Source: CAWAHD01 sp963781785 (GTDB taxonomy: Bacteria > Planctomycetota > Planctomycetia > Isosphaerales > Isosphaeraceae). From it: a DNA stretch of 64,000 bases. The translations under genes and the position numbers were made by a program. Where the stretch lies: positions 2,232,001 through 2,296,000 of the forward strand of contig CAWAHD010000001.1 of the NCBI GenBank assembly GCA_963781785.1. Direction: 5' to 3'. Shown here in pieces: positions 7,671 to 17,605 of this stretch. How positions within the stretch are numbered: position 1 is the stretch's first letter; every line of letters begins with the position of its first letter. A model generated the notes under the pieces. The model worked only from the letters and a program-made list of their open reading frames with translations, made no database searches and was not told the origin of the DNA.

Positions 7671-8401
7671 GCCTCCAGTTCGCGGTTGTGCACGAGGCCC
7701 CGGCGGATTTCCAGACCGCGACGGAACTCGCGGATCGGGTGCTCGTGGAGTCCGTCGACTGGCTGGAAGAGGACCAGATCGAGTACCAGCGGACCTGGCT
7801 TCAGGAATTGGGCGGGGTGCCGCTGACATGGAAGCGAGTCAAGCGATCGGCTCTGGACGTAGGAATCGACGCGATCGGGTTCTTCGATGGGGCGCCGACC
7901 GAGCCTGATGCGCGGGCCGCCCGCCGAGCGATCCTCTACCTTCGATACGCCGTAGCCGACCTGGCTGGCATATTGCTGGTACGGGACCAAGACGATCAAC
8001 CTGAGCGTCGCGCGGGCCTGGAACAGGCCCGCCGGCACGAAGACGGCCAGGTCCCCGTGGTCGTGGGGTTGGCCGTGGTCGAGCGGGAAAGCTGGGTTAT
8101 CAGTGGATTCGACCCGCAAGACGAGATCGAGGAATCGCGGCTCGCGGCGGAACGCCAGAGGCTCGGATTTGACCCCCGTCTGCGAAGCCACGAGCTGACT
8201 GCGTGCAAGGCCGACAACGCCCCACGCAGCCCGAAGCGTGTTCTTCGCGCACTCGGCGGCGGCGACGCCGACCGCGAACGCCGCTGCTGGCGCGAAACGA
8301 TGCTGGCGACCTTACGTGACCGTGGCGCGGATAATGGAATGTGCGCCTTTCTGGACGAGGTTCGGAGCGAGTTCGCCCGCCTGATCGGACACATTTCTTG
8401 A
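7667..8401 (+). CDS. TOPRIM-like (DUF4276/OLD-type) partner of the ATPase
   Basis: A 244-residue protein beginning at GTG 7667, which overlaps the ATPase stop and so is translationally coupled. Strand-then-glutamate at FAVVHE (E10) followed by a long helix, then LLVRDQDD (D107, D109), is the E...DxD pattern of TOPRIM folds. VVERESW (E139, W143) resembles the E-x-W seen in DUF4276-like proteins. These features suggest a metal-dependent nuclease like the effector of PARIS or OLD systems. I cannot name the exact Pfam family with certainty. The last codons (RLIGHIS) are found again at the end of the deleted ATPase copy near 34200. Confidence 0.6.
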   Translation: MSLQFAVVHEAPADFQTATELADRVLVESVDWLEEDQIEYQRTWLQELGGVPLTWKRVKRSALDVGIDAIGFFDGAPTEPDARAARRAILYLRYAVADLAGILLVRDQDDQPERRAGLEQARRHEDGQVPVVVGLAVVERESWVISGFDPQDEIEESRLAAERQRLGFDPRLRSHELTACKADNAPRSPKRVLRALGGGDADRERRCWRETMLATLRDRGADNGMCAFLDEVRSEFARLIGHIS

Positions 8402-8427
8402 AAGAATCGGGGCCATCGCGTCGCCGG

Positions 8428-8772
8428 TCTCGGTCTTCGACGCGATACTCGGCGCTCTCCGGAAGGCCGCGGATCACGACCGCGATGACACCGTGGCGCC
8501 AGCCGCCATGCTCTGGCCCGACGAGAAGCGCGAGTTTGAACGGCTGCTCCTCCGCCTGCGGCTGGGGTTGCCTCGGTCGCTCACCCTATTTGCGGAATTG
8601 CCTGAAACCTGAACAGGTGGGAATCATGGCGGCGGGACCGGACGGTTACTCCCGCTGCGGACGGCTCACAGATCATCCGAAATTCGACAAGTGGAAAGAG
8701 GAAATGGCCCCGGGCGAACTGTGGAGCCTGTTCGGGGAGAAGTGGCTCGTCGAGGAGGGTGCCGCAAGATGA
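8428..8772 (+). pseudogene. Chimeric scar: pglZ 5' end joined to ATPase 3' end, copy 1
   Basis: 8428-8585 matches the start of pglZ (residues about 8-55; for example DRDDTVAPAAMLWPDEKREF). From 8586 it matches the ATPase 3' end (LKPEQVGIMAAG and GELWSLFGEKWL) to a stop at 8772. Both parents have CTCACC at the joint, so the fusion looks like a microhomology deletion. The frame changes across the joint. An ATG overlapping the stop starts a 22-codon frame, perhaps the beginning of another partner gene, then nothing. The same fusion recurs at 32654-32979. Confidence 0.85.
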
Positions 8773-9329
8773 GCAAGCGGTTCGTGGTCGTCGCTGTGAG
8801 TGGTCAAGATAATCGATGCGGATTCGGCCAATTCTGAGCAACTTGACCGATACTCGGCCCCGGAACCACATCAGAGAACGTGATCGGAATGAGGTAGCCG
8901 TTGACGAGCCGATGGTGTCAAGCGTACAGAAAGGTCTGAGATCGAACATGCACCATTCCATAGTCGCAAGTAACCGGATGGGGGCGACCACCGCTCCGGG
9001 GTGGAGGTGAGCGGTCCAGCCGTCTCCGCTCCTCGGGGAGAGTCTCCGACTACGGGGCAGCGAATCGCGGCACCCAATTCAGCCGCCCCCATCTCCAAGG
9101 TGCTGTCGGGAGGTATATGAACTGCCAAGCGAGGGCGCGTCTGATGCTTGGCACCAAATTGCTTCGGTGTCGTCGGACCGAAGCGCAAAATTATCTGCAA
9201 GATGTTGTAGTGCTATACAGGGTGTCTTGGGGCGGGAAATACGTTGACCGGTTCAAATTGCGACATGCGCCGACCGGGTCTTTTTCCGCAGTCTTCGCAA
9301 CGGCTACCCCTCGTTGGTCTTACCTGAAA
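8773..9329. other. 557 bp without a recognisable gene
   Basis: A GGGAGG-preceded ATG at 9117 opens an 80-codon frame on the plus strand with no family resemblance that I recognise. A 109-codon minus-strand frame also shows none. The stretch marks the boundary between the BREX-related scars and the metabolic block. Confidence 0.4.
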
Positions 9330-10378
9330 TCAATCGCCAGTTGTAGCAGGCCGTTCTGAATCTGCCCCGGCCGGAAGTTGACTGGTTTTGGCTACAACGC
9401 CGTCGCCGATAGTGCGCCGGGTCCTGTCTCGAACCCGGCTTGCAAACAAGCTCAGCAAGACGATCATCACGAATCCTAGGACCGCAACTCCCGCGAGATT
9501 GACCGTGGTATTCGTGAGGATGGCACCACCAATGAGGCTGTGGGAGAGCAATGCCCCACTGACCAGCGCGAGCCGATGGCGATCATTCCAGTCGCGAGTC
9601 GCCGACCATTGACGGAGCAGCCAGACCATCATGACGATCACTGCCATTGCGCCCAGCATCGGCGCCAGCACGAGCGGCCAATGAGCGAATGCCGGCTGGA
9701 TGCGCCAAAGCAGCGCTAGCAAAGCATGCCAAATCAGCGATACGATGCAGGTGACCAGCAGGACCACCCAGGGCGGCGGGGCGCTGGTTTGCGACTGGGG
9801 CCGAGGTGCGTTCTTCGGCGGGATGACGAGCGCTACCACCACGAGCCCCAGCGTGATCAGTGCGGTTACGGCCAGCAGCGGCTGAGGGGCCCGGTGTCCG
9901 GGTGCGATTGAGAATCGGGCGAGGAGCGCGAGCAGAGCAACACCGAGGATGTACCAAATCCCTGTCAGGACAAGGCCAAACCGCCCCAGGTACGGCCTGT
10001 CGCGCCAATCGGGGGACAACAGGTCTGTGAGCAGAATCGGGACAGCCGCGCTCCAGACGGCATGAAGGGTGATCGCCGTCTCAGCATACACGCCATTGAT
10101 CCCGAAAATGCGGGCCCCCAATCGGCCGCACCGTACAGTGTGGGATTGTACAAGCTCTCGAGCGCGAGCCCTTCCTCGACAAATCCATAGGCTGCCCCAA
10201 GCAGCACGACACTTTGGCATCCGCGCTTACGTCGTCTCACCGACTCCCGGATCAGAAGTGCACCTGGTCCGTAGATCAGAAGCAGGAAAGGCCAGAGGAT
10301 AGGCTGCGTGATCGAAGCCGACCCGGGAAGCAGCTCAGCCACGATAAAAGCTGTCGAGACGAGCACAATCGAGGGCAA
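9330..10378 (-). pseudogene. Integral membrane protein, frameshifted
   Basis: The N-terminal segment (from about 10378, probably a TTG start) has two hydrophobic helices, including WPFLLLIYGPGALLI, and a conserved-looking AAYGFVEEGLALESLYNP. It changes frame near 10115-10125 in a GGGGGCCC run. The rest, in another frame, has about seven further membrane helices and ends with a polar tail. Together they give about 345 residues. It follows the methyltransferase gene by 23 bp on the same strand, so the two are probably co-transcribed. I do not recognise the family. The homopolymer at the shift makes a sequencing indel a real possibility. Confidence 0.65.
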
Positions 10379-10401
10379 AATCCGACCGATGCGACCCGCT
10401 T

Positions 10402-11184
10402 TCAGGGCGGCATCTGACGATCATTCGGTTTCGTGGCGGTTACGAGACGCGTGGCTAGCCAAGGGCCGCTCCACCACATGCGCCATCCCATGCCCCGGCG
10501 GGTGACGCTGAGCATCCCGAGCTTCATGAGGTGGCTTCGGTAGGCTCGCGTGGCCCAGAGATCGGCGATCATCAATTGTCCGCCGCGGCGTAAAACACGC
10601 ACCGCCTCCTCGAGCGCTTTCTCGCGGCCGACGCTGTCTTTGATGTTGTGAATCGCGACGTTGGAAACCACCAAATCGAAGCTGTCAGCGTCGAAGGGGA
10701 GCGCGGTCATATCTGCGGTGTGCAGCTCGACCCGGTCGGCCACCCCTTCGGCAAGGACGTTGCGCCGCGTGGCCTCGGCCGCATTGCCCGACTGATCGCC
10801 GCGCCGCCACAAGTCCACTCCCACCGCTCTTCCAGTCGTCAGCCGCTGGGCAGCGAGCAGCAACACCGCGCCACGTCCGCAGCCGAGATCCAAGATGCGC
10901 TCATCGCCACGCAAATTGAGTTGGTCCAGCAACTCGGCCCAGGCCACGAATTTGCCCCGGCGCGAAGTGTACAGACCACAGGCCGCGCACGCCAGCACGA
11001 CCAACGCACCAACGAACGGCCATACCGAGCCAGAAACCACACCCTGCACGACGTTGGCAGCCAGAAGCGCGCCAAGGATAGGCAACAGATAAGGGGCGTC
11101 TATCCCATAGGAACCGTTCCTTCGAACTTGCTCGATCGGCCCCTTCGCCTGGGTGGTTGCGGGCGGATGATGAGATGCGTGCAT
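10402..11184 (-). CDS. SAM-dependent class I methyltransferase with N-terminal membrane segments
   Basis: I chose the ATG at 11184 because AGGAG lies 9 nt upstream; the frame is open further up. The product has about 260 residues. Two hydrophobic segments (LLPILGALLAANVV and VWPFVGALVVLACAA) lie in the first 80 residues and should tether it to the membrane. The methyltransferase domain follows: motif I ILDLGCGRGAVLL, an acidic VGVDLW, DMTALPF and the SFDLVVSNVAIHNI loop. The substrate is unknown; membrane-bound ones of this type may act on lipids or quinones. It heads a likely two-gene unit with the downstream membrane protein. Confidence 0.8.
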   Translation of the reverse strand: MHASHHPPATTQAKGPIEQVRRNGSYGIDAPYLLPILGALLAANVVQGVVSGSVWPFVGALVVLACAACGLYTSRRGKFVAWAELLDQLNLRGDERILDLGCGRGAVLLLAAQRLTTGRAVGVDLWRRGDQSGNAAEATRRNVLAEGVADRVELHTADMTALPFDADSFDLVVSNVAIHNIKDSVGREKALEEAVRVLRRGGQLMIADLWATRAYRSHLMKLGMLSVTRRGMGWRMWWSGPWLATRLVTATKPNDRQMPP

Positions 11185-11352
11185 CGACAATAACTCCTGG
11201 CAGGTTTCCCCGCCAGTAATTCGCTCGAAACCCCTCGACATTGGCGGCTCGAACACCCTTCGGACTTGGTGAAGCCAGCCCGATCAAGCCGGAATTCCAA
11301 GGGAACCCGATCAGGTCTGCTCAAGCATCATGCGAATTGGCGGGTCGAGGTC

Positions 11353-12659
11353 CTGACCTGCCCCCAACGAAGTGCCATCGGACCAAGTCGGGCCAGCGTG
11401 CCTCGGTCCGATTGCCCGAAATCGCTTGGTCCAGCCGATCGGGCGCGTCGGGATCATCCAGCCGGAAGTGGGACTGGATCCCGACCGCGTCGAGGCGCAC
11501 GCCGGCGGCTTTCAGCTCGCGGATGAGACGGATCGTCTTGTCGCGCTTCTCGGGGTGTTCATTGCCGTAGTCGTTGTAATACAGCTCGGCGTGGGGGGTC
11601 GGCCGCGCGCGCGAACTCGAACGCCTTGATGATGTAGTCGTCGCCTATCGCCCGGTGCGCGGGGTGTCGCGCAGGTACTGGCCCTCCGCGTCGCCGATCG
11701 CCTCGTTGACCACGTCCCAGCCGACTACCTTCCTCTTGAAATGCCCCACGACCGCGTCGATGGGTCCTTGAGGTTCCGCACCGCCTCGTCGCGCGGCAGC
11801 GGCTTGCGGTCCTGGCCCCGGAACAACCAGGCGGGCGACTGGCCATGCCAGCAGAGGGTGTGCCCGATCACCTTCATGTTGTGGTGTCGGGCGAACTCGA
11901 CGATCTTGTCCGCCGCGGCGAAGTTGAACCGGCCCGGTTGCGGGTGGAGGGACCTGGGCTTGAACTCGTTCTCGCCGGTGAGGCAGTCGAATTGCCCGGC
12001 GACCATCGCCGCCAGCCCCGGGTTGTCGAGCTGCCGGGACATGACCGCCGTGCCGATGAGGAATCGCCCATTGACGGCGCGGCGCAGCGTCCCGGACGCG
12101 GAGTCGGGTGCCGCCGGATCGCTCGCCGCGTCGGCCGTCGGCGTGAAGCGCACCTCGTCGCAGACCAGGTAGCCGCCCGGCGGCGCACCCGAAAAGCGGA
12201 CGCACGCGATGGCCGATGCCTTCACCGTCAGCTCGAAACTCGGGACCGGCTGCTCCGGACCGGTCCGCTCCGGCACCGCGTCCCTCCACGCCCGGTCCAG
12301 GACGTTCCCGGCCGTGTCGCACGCCTCGACGACCGCCTTGCTGCCGATCGAGCCCCAGAGCACGAGGGTGACGCTCGCCGCCGGCTTCGGGAAGCGGACC
12401 TCGACCGGGATCGACTCGTTCGCCATCGCATTGAGGATGCCCTTCCGCGGCGTCTTGAGGTGCTGGAAGAACATCACCCTTCCGGTCGCATGGCTCTTGG
12501 TCGGCGGGTGCGACAGGGCGAACACGACGCCCCGGTCCGTGTACCTCGCCATCGGCTTGCCGGTCTCGACCTTGTCGAAGGTGATGATCACCGGGCCATC
12601 GGCGGCGCCGCGACGGCGGGCACGCCGAGGACCGCCAGGATGATCGTTCGGAAGTGCAT
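11353..12659 (-). pseudogene. GH10 endo-1,4-beta-xylanase, multiply frameshifted and 3'-truncated
   Basis: The start at 12659 is 4 bp after the DUF1552 gene and encodes a signal peptide (MHFRTIILAVLGVPAVAA). A beta-sandwich domain follows in another frame, then the GH10 barrel: LIGTAVMSRQL, CLTGENEFKP and HTLCWHGQSPAWL. Later frames give VVGWDVVNEAIGD, which holds the acid/base glutamate, then IIKAFEFARAADP and LYYNDYGNEHPEKRDK. The sequence stops resembling GH10 after the GIQSHFRLDD strand, so the nucleophile strand (TELD) is missing. At least four frame changes, some in homopolymers near 11600 and 12605. A second, shorter GH10 remnant lies at 29361-29590. Confidence 0.85.
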
Positions 12660-12663
12660 CATT

Positions 12664-13986
12664 TTATTCCATCTCCAGGCCGCGCATCGTGCCCGTCGAG
12701 GGGCCGAAGCCGGTCTCCTCGATCGCCATCCGCTGGAGCATCGACACGAACAGGTTCGGCAGCGGCTCGTTGCGGCCGCGGTCGAAGGCCAGGTGCTGCC
12801 CATGCCGGAAGCCGCCGCCGGCCAGGAGCGTCGGCACGTTCGTCGTCGAGTGCGCATTCGCGTCGCCGAGGTTGGAGCCGTACAGGACCATCGTGCGGTC
12901 GAGCAGCGTCGCGCGATCTTCGCTGGCGGACTTCAGGCCCTTGAACAGGCCGGCGAGCATCCTCATCTGCCATTCGTCGATCACCTTGAGCTGCGTCAGC
13001 TTCTCCTCGGCCATCCCGTGGTGCGACAGGTTGTGATAGCTGTCGGTGATCGTTGCGCCGGCGATCTGAACGACCGGCGTGCCGACGCTGTTGAGCATCA
13101 GCGTGATCGCGCGGGTCGAATCGGTCTCGAAGGCCAGGCGCGCGAGGTCATACATGATCTGCACCTTGGCCATGTACTGCGCCGGGCTGGCCGGGTCCGT
13201 CGGCGGGCTGGCCTTGACCTTAGGCTTCGGCCTGTGGGCCCAGCCGCGCGACTCCTGGAGCCGGTGTTCCAGGTCGCGGACGCCGGAATAATACTGGTCG
13301 AGCCGGGAGCGGTCGCGGGCGCCGACGGTCCGCCGAAGTTCCCGGGCCTGCTCGGAAACCACGTCCAGGATGCTCCGCCCCGTGTCGAGCTCGCGGATCT
13401 GCCGCTCGATTTCGGCGGGCGTCCCTTGCAGGAAGAGCTGTTGGAACACCCCGGAGGCCCGGCCCTCCGGCGGGATCGCGACGCCCGTGCGGGTCCACGA
13501 CAGGCTGCGGCCGCCGTTGACCGCCAGGGTGAGCGATGGGAACCGCGTCAACATCCCCATCCGTTCGGCCACGAGCTGGTCGAGCGAGATCGAGTTCCGG
13601 AACGAGCTGCTGGCCGGGTGCGGGGCCGCGGTCAGGAAGCAGATATCCGTCGGGTGGCCGCCATCCACGAACGGGTGCGACACGCCGCTCATCACGGTGA
13701 AGTCGGCGCGGTGCTCCTCGAGGAGTTTCAGGTACGGCGAAGGGGTGTAGTCGCGGCCCGCGTCGTCGGGGAAGAACGGCCGGGGCAGCACGCCGAGGTT
13801 GTTGCAGATGCAGAACATCCGCCGCGGCACTGGGCCGGCGGCCGCCTGCGCGAACGGGGCACTCATCGATTCAAGGAACGGCAGCGCCATCGCCACGGCC
13901 GAGCCGCGGAGGAAGCGCCGCCGAGAGATCGGCCGCCGCCTCGACGCGAAGGGAACCGTGGATCCTGTAGCGGTTTGCGGGTTCAT
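12664..13986 (-). CDS. DUF1552 secreted protein (Tat signal)
   Basis: A 440-residue DUF1552 protein, a family abundant in planctomycetes and nearly always paired with DUF1592/PSCyt-type cytochrome proteins, as here (DUF1592 gene 12 bp upstream). SRRRFLRGSAVAMALPFLE is a twin-arginine signal. The conserved DUF1552 stretches are present: CICNNLGVLP, SGVSHPFVDGGH, FPSLTLAV, YNLSHHG-like SYHNLSHHGMAEEK and a late VLYGSNLGDAN. The fold is related to sulfatase/alkaline-phosphatase-like DUF1501 proteins. The role is unknown; export and pairing suggest oxidative attack on polymers at the cell surface. The frame is intact. Confidence 0.92.
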   Translation of the reverse strand: MNPQTATGSTVPFASRRRPISRRRFLRGSAVAMALPFLESMSAPFAQAAAGPVPRRMFCICNNLGVLPRPFFPDDAGRDYTPSPYLKLLEEHRADFTVMSGVSHPFVDGGHPTDICFLTAAPHPASSSFRNSISLDQLVAERMGMLTRFPSLTLAVNGGRSLSWTRTGVAIPPEGRASGVFQQLFLQGTPAEIERQIRELDTGRSILDVVSEQARELRRTVGARDRSRLDQYYSGVRDLEHRLQESRGWAHRPKPKVKASPPTDPASPAQYMAKVQIMYDLARLAFETDSTRAITLMLNSVGTPVVQIAGATITDSYHNLSHHGMAEEKLTQLKVIDEWQMRMLAGLFKGLKSASEDRATLLDRTMVLYGSNLGDANAHSTTNVPTLLAGGGFRHGQHLAFDRGRNEPLPNLFVSMLQRMAIEETGFGPSTGTMRGLEME

Positions 13987-13998
13987 CGCCGGTCCTTC

Positions 13999-16777
13999 CT
14001 ACTTGTTCCGGAATAGGTCGCTCTGCACGATCGCGTGGACGATGCTCCGCACGCCGTATCGGCTGGCCTTCGCCGCGTCGAGGATTCTCTCGATCTCCTC
14101 CCGGTCGGAAAACCGCACCGGCGCGCCGGTGGCGAAGATCGTCAACTGCCGGGCCAGGTTCCGCGCGATCGGCCGTTCCTCCTTGACCAGCAGCCTCTTG
14201 AGCTCGCGCACGTCCTTGAACGGCCGGCCGTCGGGCAGCGCCGGCCGAATCGACCGGCAGGGCGTAATGGAACGCGAACGCCTGCCCATTCAGGCCGAAG
14301 CCCTGGACCGGGGGGACTTTTTCGGAGACCGCCCGGTAGCGCCCGCGGTAGCCGCCCATCACGTCGAAGCTCTCCAGCGCGAAGCCCGGCGGGTCCATCT
14401 TGCTGTGGCAGGAGGCGCAGCTCGCGTCGGCGCGGTGCTTCTCCAACTGCTGGCGGATCGTCACCGCGCCGCGGATATCCGGCTCGACGGCCTTGACCGT
14501 CGGCGGCGGGGGCGGCGTCTCCAGCCCCAGGATCCGCTCGGTGATCCAGTGGCCGCGCAGAACCGGCGAGGTCGTCGTGCCGTTGGCCGTCACCTTCAGG
14601 ACGCTGGCCTGCGTCATCGCCCCGCCGCGGAGGCTGTCGGCCGGCAGCTTCACCTTGCGGAACCGGACACCGGAGACGCCGGCGATGCCGTAATGGTCGG
14701 CCAGCCGCTCGTTCAGGAACGTGAAGTCCGAATCGATGATGTTCCGCACCGGCAAGTCGGTGCGCAGGAGCTCGGCGAAGAAGAGCCGCGTCTCCTCCAC
14801 CGCGGCCAGCTTCAGCGGGTCGTCGAGCTCGTAATCGTTGTAGATCGTGGTGGACGGCGACGTGTCGTCGATCTTCCGCAGTTCGAGCCAGTAGTCGGTG
14901 AACGCCACGACGAAGCGGCGCGCCTTCGGATCGTCGAGCATGCGCTCGGCCTGGGCACGCAGCACGTCGGGCCTGTTCAGCTCGCCGCGGTCGGCCAGGG
15001 CCCGCAGCGTGTCGTCCGGGATCGAGTTCCACAGGAACAGGGCCAGCCGCGTGGCCAGGGCGTATCCGTCGAGCCGGCCCGGCTTCTCTTCGACGAACAC
15101 GAAGCCCGGCGACGACAGGACGGCCGTGTAGGCCGAGAGCATCGACCGGGTGAAGCCGGAGCCCTGCTGGAATTGATCGTCGAACAACCGCAGGAACCGC
15201 TGCACGTCGGCCTCGGCGACCGGCCGGCGATAGGTCTTCTTCAGGAATGATCGCGACAGCCGCTCGGCATCCTCCCGCGGCGCCGCGGATTCGACTTCAT
15301 ACAGCGCCTCGCGCACGGCGACGCGCCCGAATCCCTGCGGCCCGCGGCGCAGACCGCCGTCGCCGACTCCTGCCGCCGCACCCGGCCCGACCGGCGTGCT
15401 CGGGACGATCTCCAGCGGTACGCCCACCCCCGCCTGCTTCGAGGGCACCAGCCGTAACCGGCCGAACAACCGCTCATAGCCGGCCCCGCCGACCGGGTCG
15501 TCGTAGAACGGGCCTTCGACCTCGACCCACTGGACGGCATAGCCCGGCATGCCGTCCTCGGTCGCGAGGGGATTGACATACTGCTCGTCGGTGCCGTTGA
15601 CCCGCGTACGGAATAGCCGGGAGCCGTCGGTCCGCACGACCTCGTTCGCCAGCAGGAAGACCTCGATCTCGCTCACCGTCGGCTGCGGCGTGAAATCGAC
15701 GGCCCCGATCGGGCGGGTCTGGCCGCCTCCCTGCGCGTACACGCCGATCGGTTCGTTCCGCCGGCCGGCGTAGACTTCGTCGAGGTTGGGGCGATGCCAC
15801 AGGAGCGTGTGAAACACCGGCGCCTTCTCGGCCCCCTGGCCTTCATAGAACCATCGCGCCACCCCGCCGCCGGCGACCCAGATCGTGTAACCGGCGATCC
15901 GCAGCTTGTAGCGCGCAGCCACGGGCGCCCGCCAGCCGCTCCAGCTATAGCCGCCCGCATCGCTGAAGATGCTCGACACCTTGCCGACCGCCTCGCGATC
16001 GCGCGTCGCCGGGTCGGTCGCCGGAGCACGTCCGGCGCGGACGTCCGGCTGGGCGTGCGCATCGAGCACGGGGAACGACAGCCGGTCGGGCAAGGTCCCG
16101 TTCTCGCGCGGCCACCAGTTGCGCAGGCTCCGCTCGTCGCGGGCATACAGCCTACGCGTCATCTTCGCGGGCCGCTCGATGTGCATACCCATCGCTAGCC
16201 GCATGGCGTAGTCAGCCGAGTCCATGAACCGCGCGATCTGGAGGTACGACACATCGAGCGCCTCGCCGCTCTTGTTGAAGTGATGGGCCTCACCGTCTTC
16301 GGGCAGCCGGTTGGCGATCTGAGCCCACGGGACGCCGAGCAGGTCGCGCAGGGCGTTCTCATACTCATGGCGATTAAGCCGACGCTGAATCGCCCGACCT
16401 TCGCCGGCCAGGGCGGCCCGCTCCGCGGCGACGATCGACTGTGCCAGGCCCTCGACGAAGGCTCTCTGCCGGGTCGCGTCGGGCCGGGGTCGATTCCTGG
16501 GTGGCATCTCGCCCGCCTTCACACGATCATGCACCTTGATCCAGAGGGCCAGGCTGGCGGAATCGCTCGGGTCGAATGCCAGGCTGGTCAGGTCGAGCCG
16601 GCCTTTCTTGCTCACGTCGTTGTGGCAGCTCGCGCAGTAGTCGCTAACAAAAGCGTCGTCTGGCGCCGATGACGCGCCCGCACAGGCTGGCCGGACCGCG
16701 AGAAGGGCCAGCACGGCGAGCCGGACGAGACGATGTCGGGATGCGCACCGCAAATCCGCAAGCCTTCGGTGGCACAT
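13999..16777 (-). pseudogene. DUF1592 family c-type cytochrome-domain protein, one frameshift
   Basis: A large exported protein of about 925 residues with the PSD1/DUF1587-DUF1595-DUF1592-DUF1588-DUF1585 order seen in planctomycetes. An N-terminal signal is followed by a haem site CASCH (C48, C51, H52). Later come LRDLLGV (DUF1587), SAYTAVLSSPGFVFVEE (DUF1592), FLNERLADHYGI (DUF1592/1588) and a second CASCHSKMDPPGFALE (DUF1588). The DUF1585 tail (KDVRELKRLLV to QSDLFRNK) is in a different frame, entered near 14245. One indel in a GC-rich GGCCGGCGC stretch explains it, so the gene may be intact in the organism. It heads the DUF1592-DUF1552-GH10 unit. Confidence 0.88.
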
Positions 16778-17271
16778 GAAAGATGTTTGCTCCCGCGGGA
16801 GAAACAGGGCCGCTCTTGGTCGAACAACCGGCCGCTCGGGGTGCTGGTTTTGGGGAGTATCCTACCACCGATCGATGGCCGCTCGCCAATGTTTTCCGGC
16901 TTCCGCGACAAGCGACACGGCGCAATCGTCCGGGCCAAACCCCGCGGCAGTGCGCGATTCGGTCGGATCGACCGCGGCGTGTCGAGCCACGGAGCCGGGT
17001 GCGGCGTGATCTTCTCGCTGGCGTCCCGGTGGCGGCGTGAGTACGATTCAGTCTCCGTCCGGAGAGACCAGGCCATACGGGATGGCCTGCCGTGTGGTCG
17101 GGGGGACCCGGCCGGGGGTGGGTCGAAAGGGGCCGTCAAGGCGCACGGACAGCCATCCGGCTTGACGGACGCTCCGATCGCTTCGCTATTCCCCGGATTC
17201 GCGGATGACTCCGCTCTTGTTCACCTGCCGGCCACACGTCGTCTGACCGTACCTCTGCGAGGGGCCTTCAC
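16778..17271. other. 494 bp divergent intergenic region
   Basis: Lies between the minus-strand DUF1592 gene and plus-strand esterase sequences. Open frames exist on both strands because of high GC, but none resembles a protein that I know. It should hold the divergent promoters. Confidence 0.4.
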
Positions 17272-17430
17272 ATGCCGTTCAACCGCCGCATACTCGCCGT
17301 GGTGTTGGCGGCCACGGCCGCGTCGCGCACCTCCGCCCAGGACGACGTTCCCGCGGCCGATTCCCGGCCGGCGCCGACGAACGCCCCAGGCCGCGACTAC
17401 CCCCGCGGCAATCTGGGGATGATCGAGTAA
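17272..17430 (+). pseudogene. 5' stub of an exported esterase
   Basis: ATG 17272 opens a signal peptide (LAVVLAATAASRTSAQ) and the linker PAPTNAPGRDYPR, seen at the start of secreted CE1-like esterases of this phylum. It then reads RGNLGMIE and hits TAA. Read through, it continues GSKFVGPRRGMNV, which fits an esterase strand with a tyrosine codon turned into a stop. The catalytic domain is missing. It is one of several scraps in this block that keep a gene end and lose the middle. Confidence 0.5.
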
Positions 17431-17605
17431 GGGTCGAAGTTCGTCGGCCCGCGTCGCGGGATGAACGTGTGCAGTTCCAACAGAGGGGTACCGCAACTGG
17501 CTCGCCAGGCGGGGACTGATCAAGGCCGCCATCGGATCGCAGGGGACCAACCCCAAGCCGGGCGGTCGAACCGTGGCGGGCCAAATCTTCGAGGAGGGAC
17601 CATCC

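Noticed and set aside
11845..14016. 723-codon open frame on the plus strand
   Set aside because: Antisense to DUF1552 and GH10 sequence, both well supported on the minus strand.
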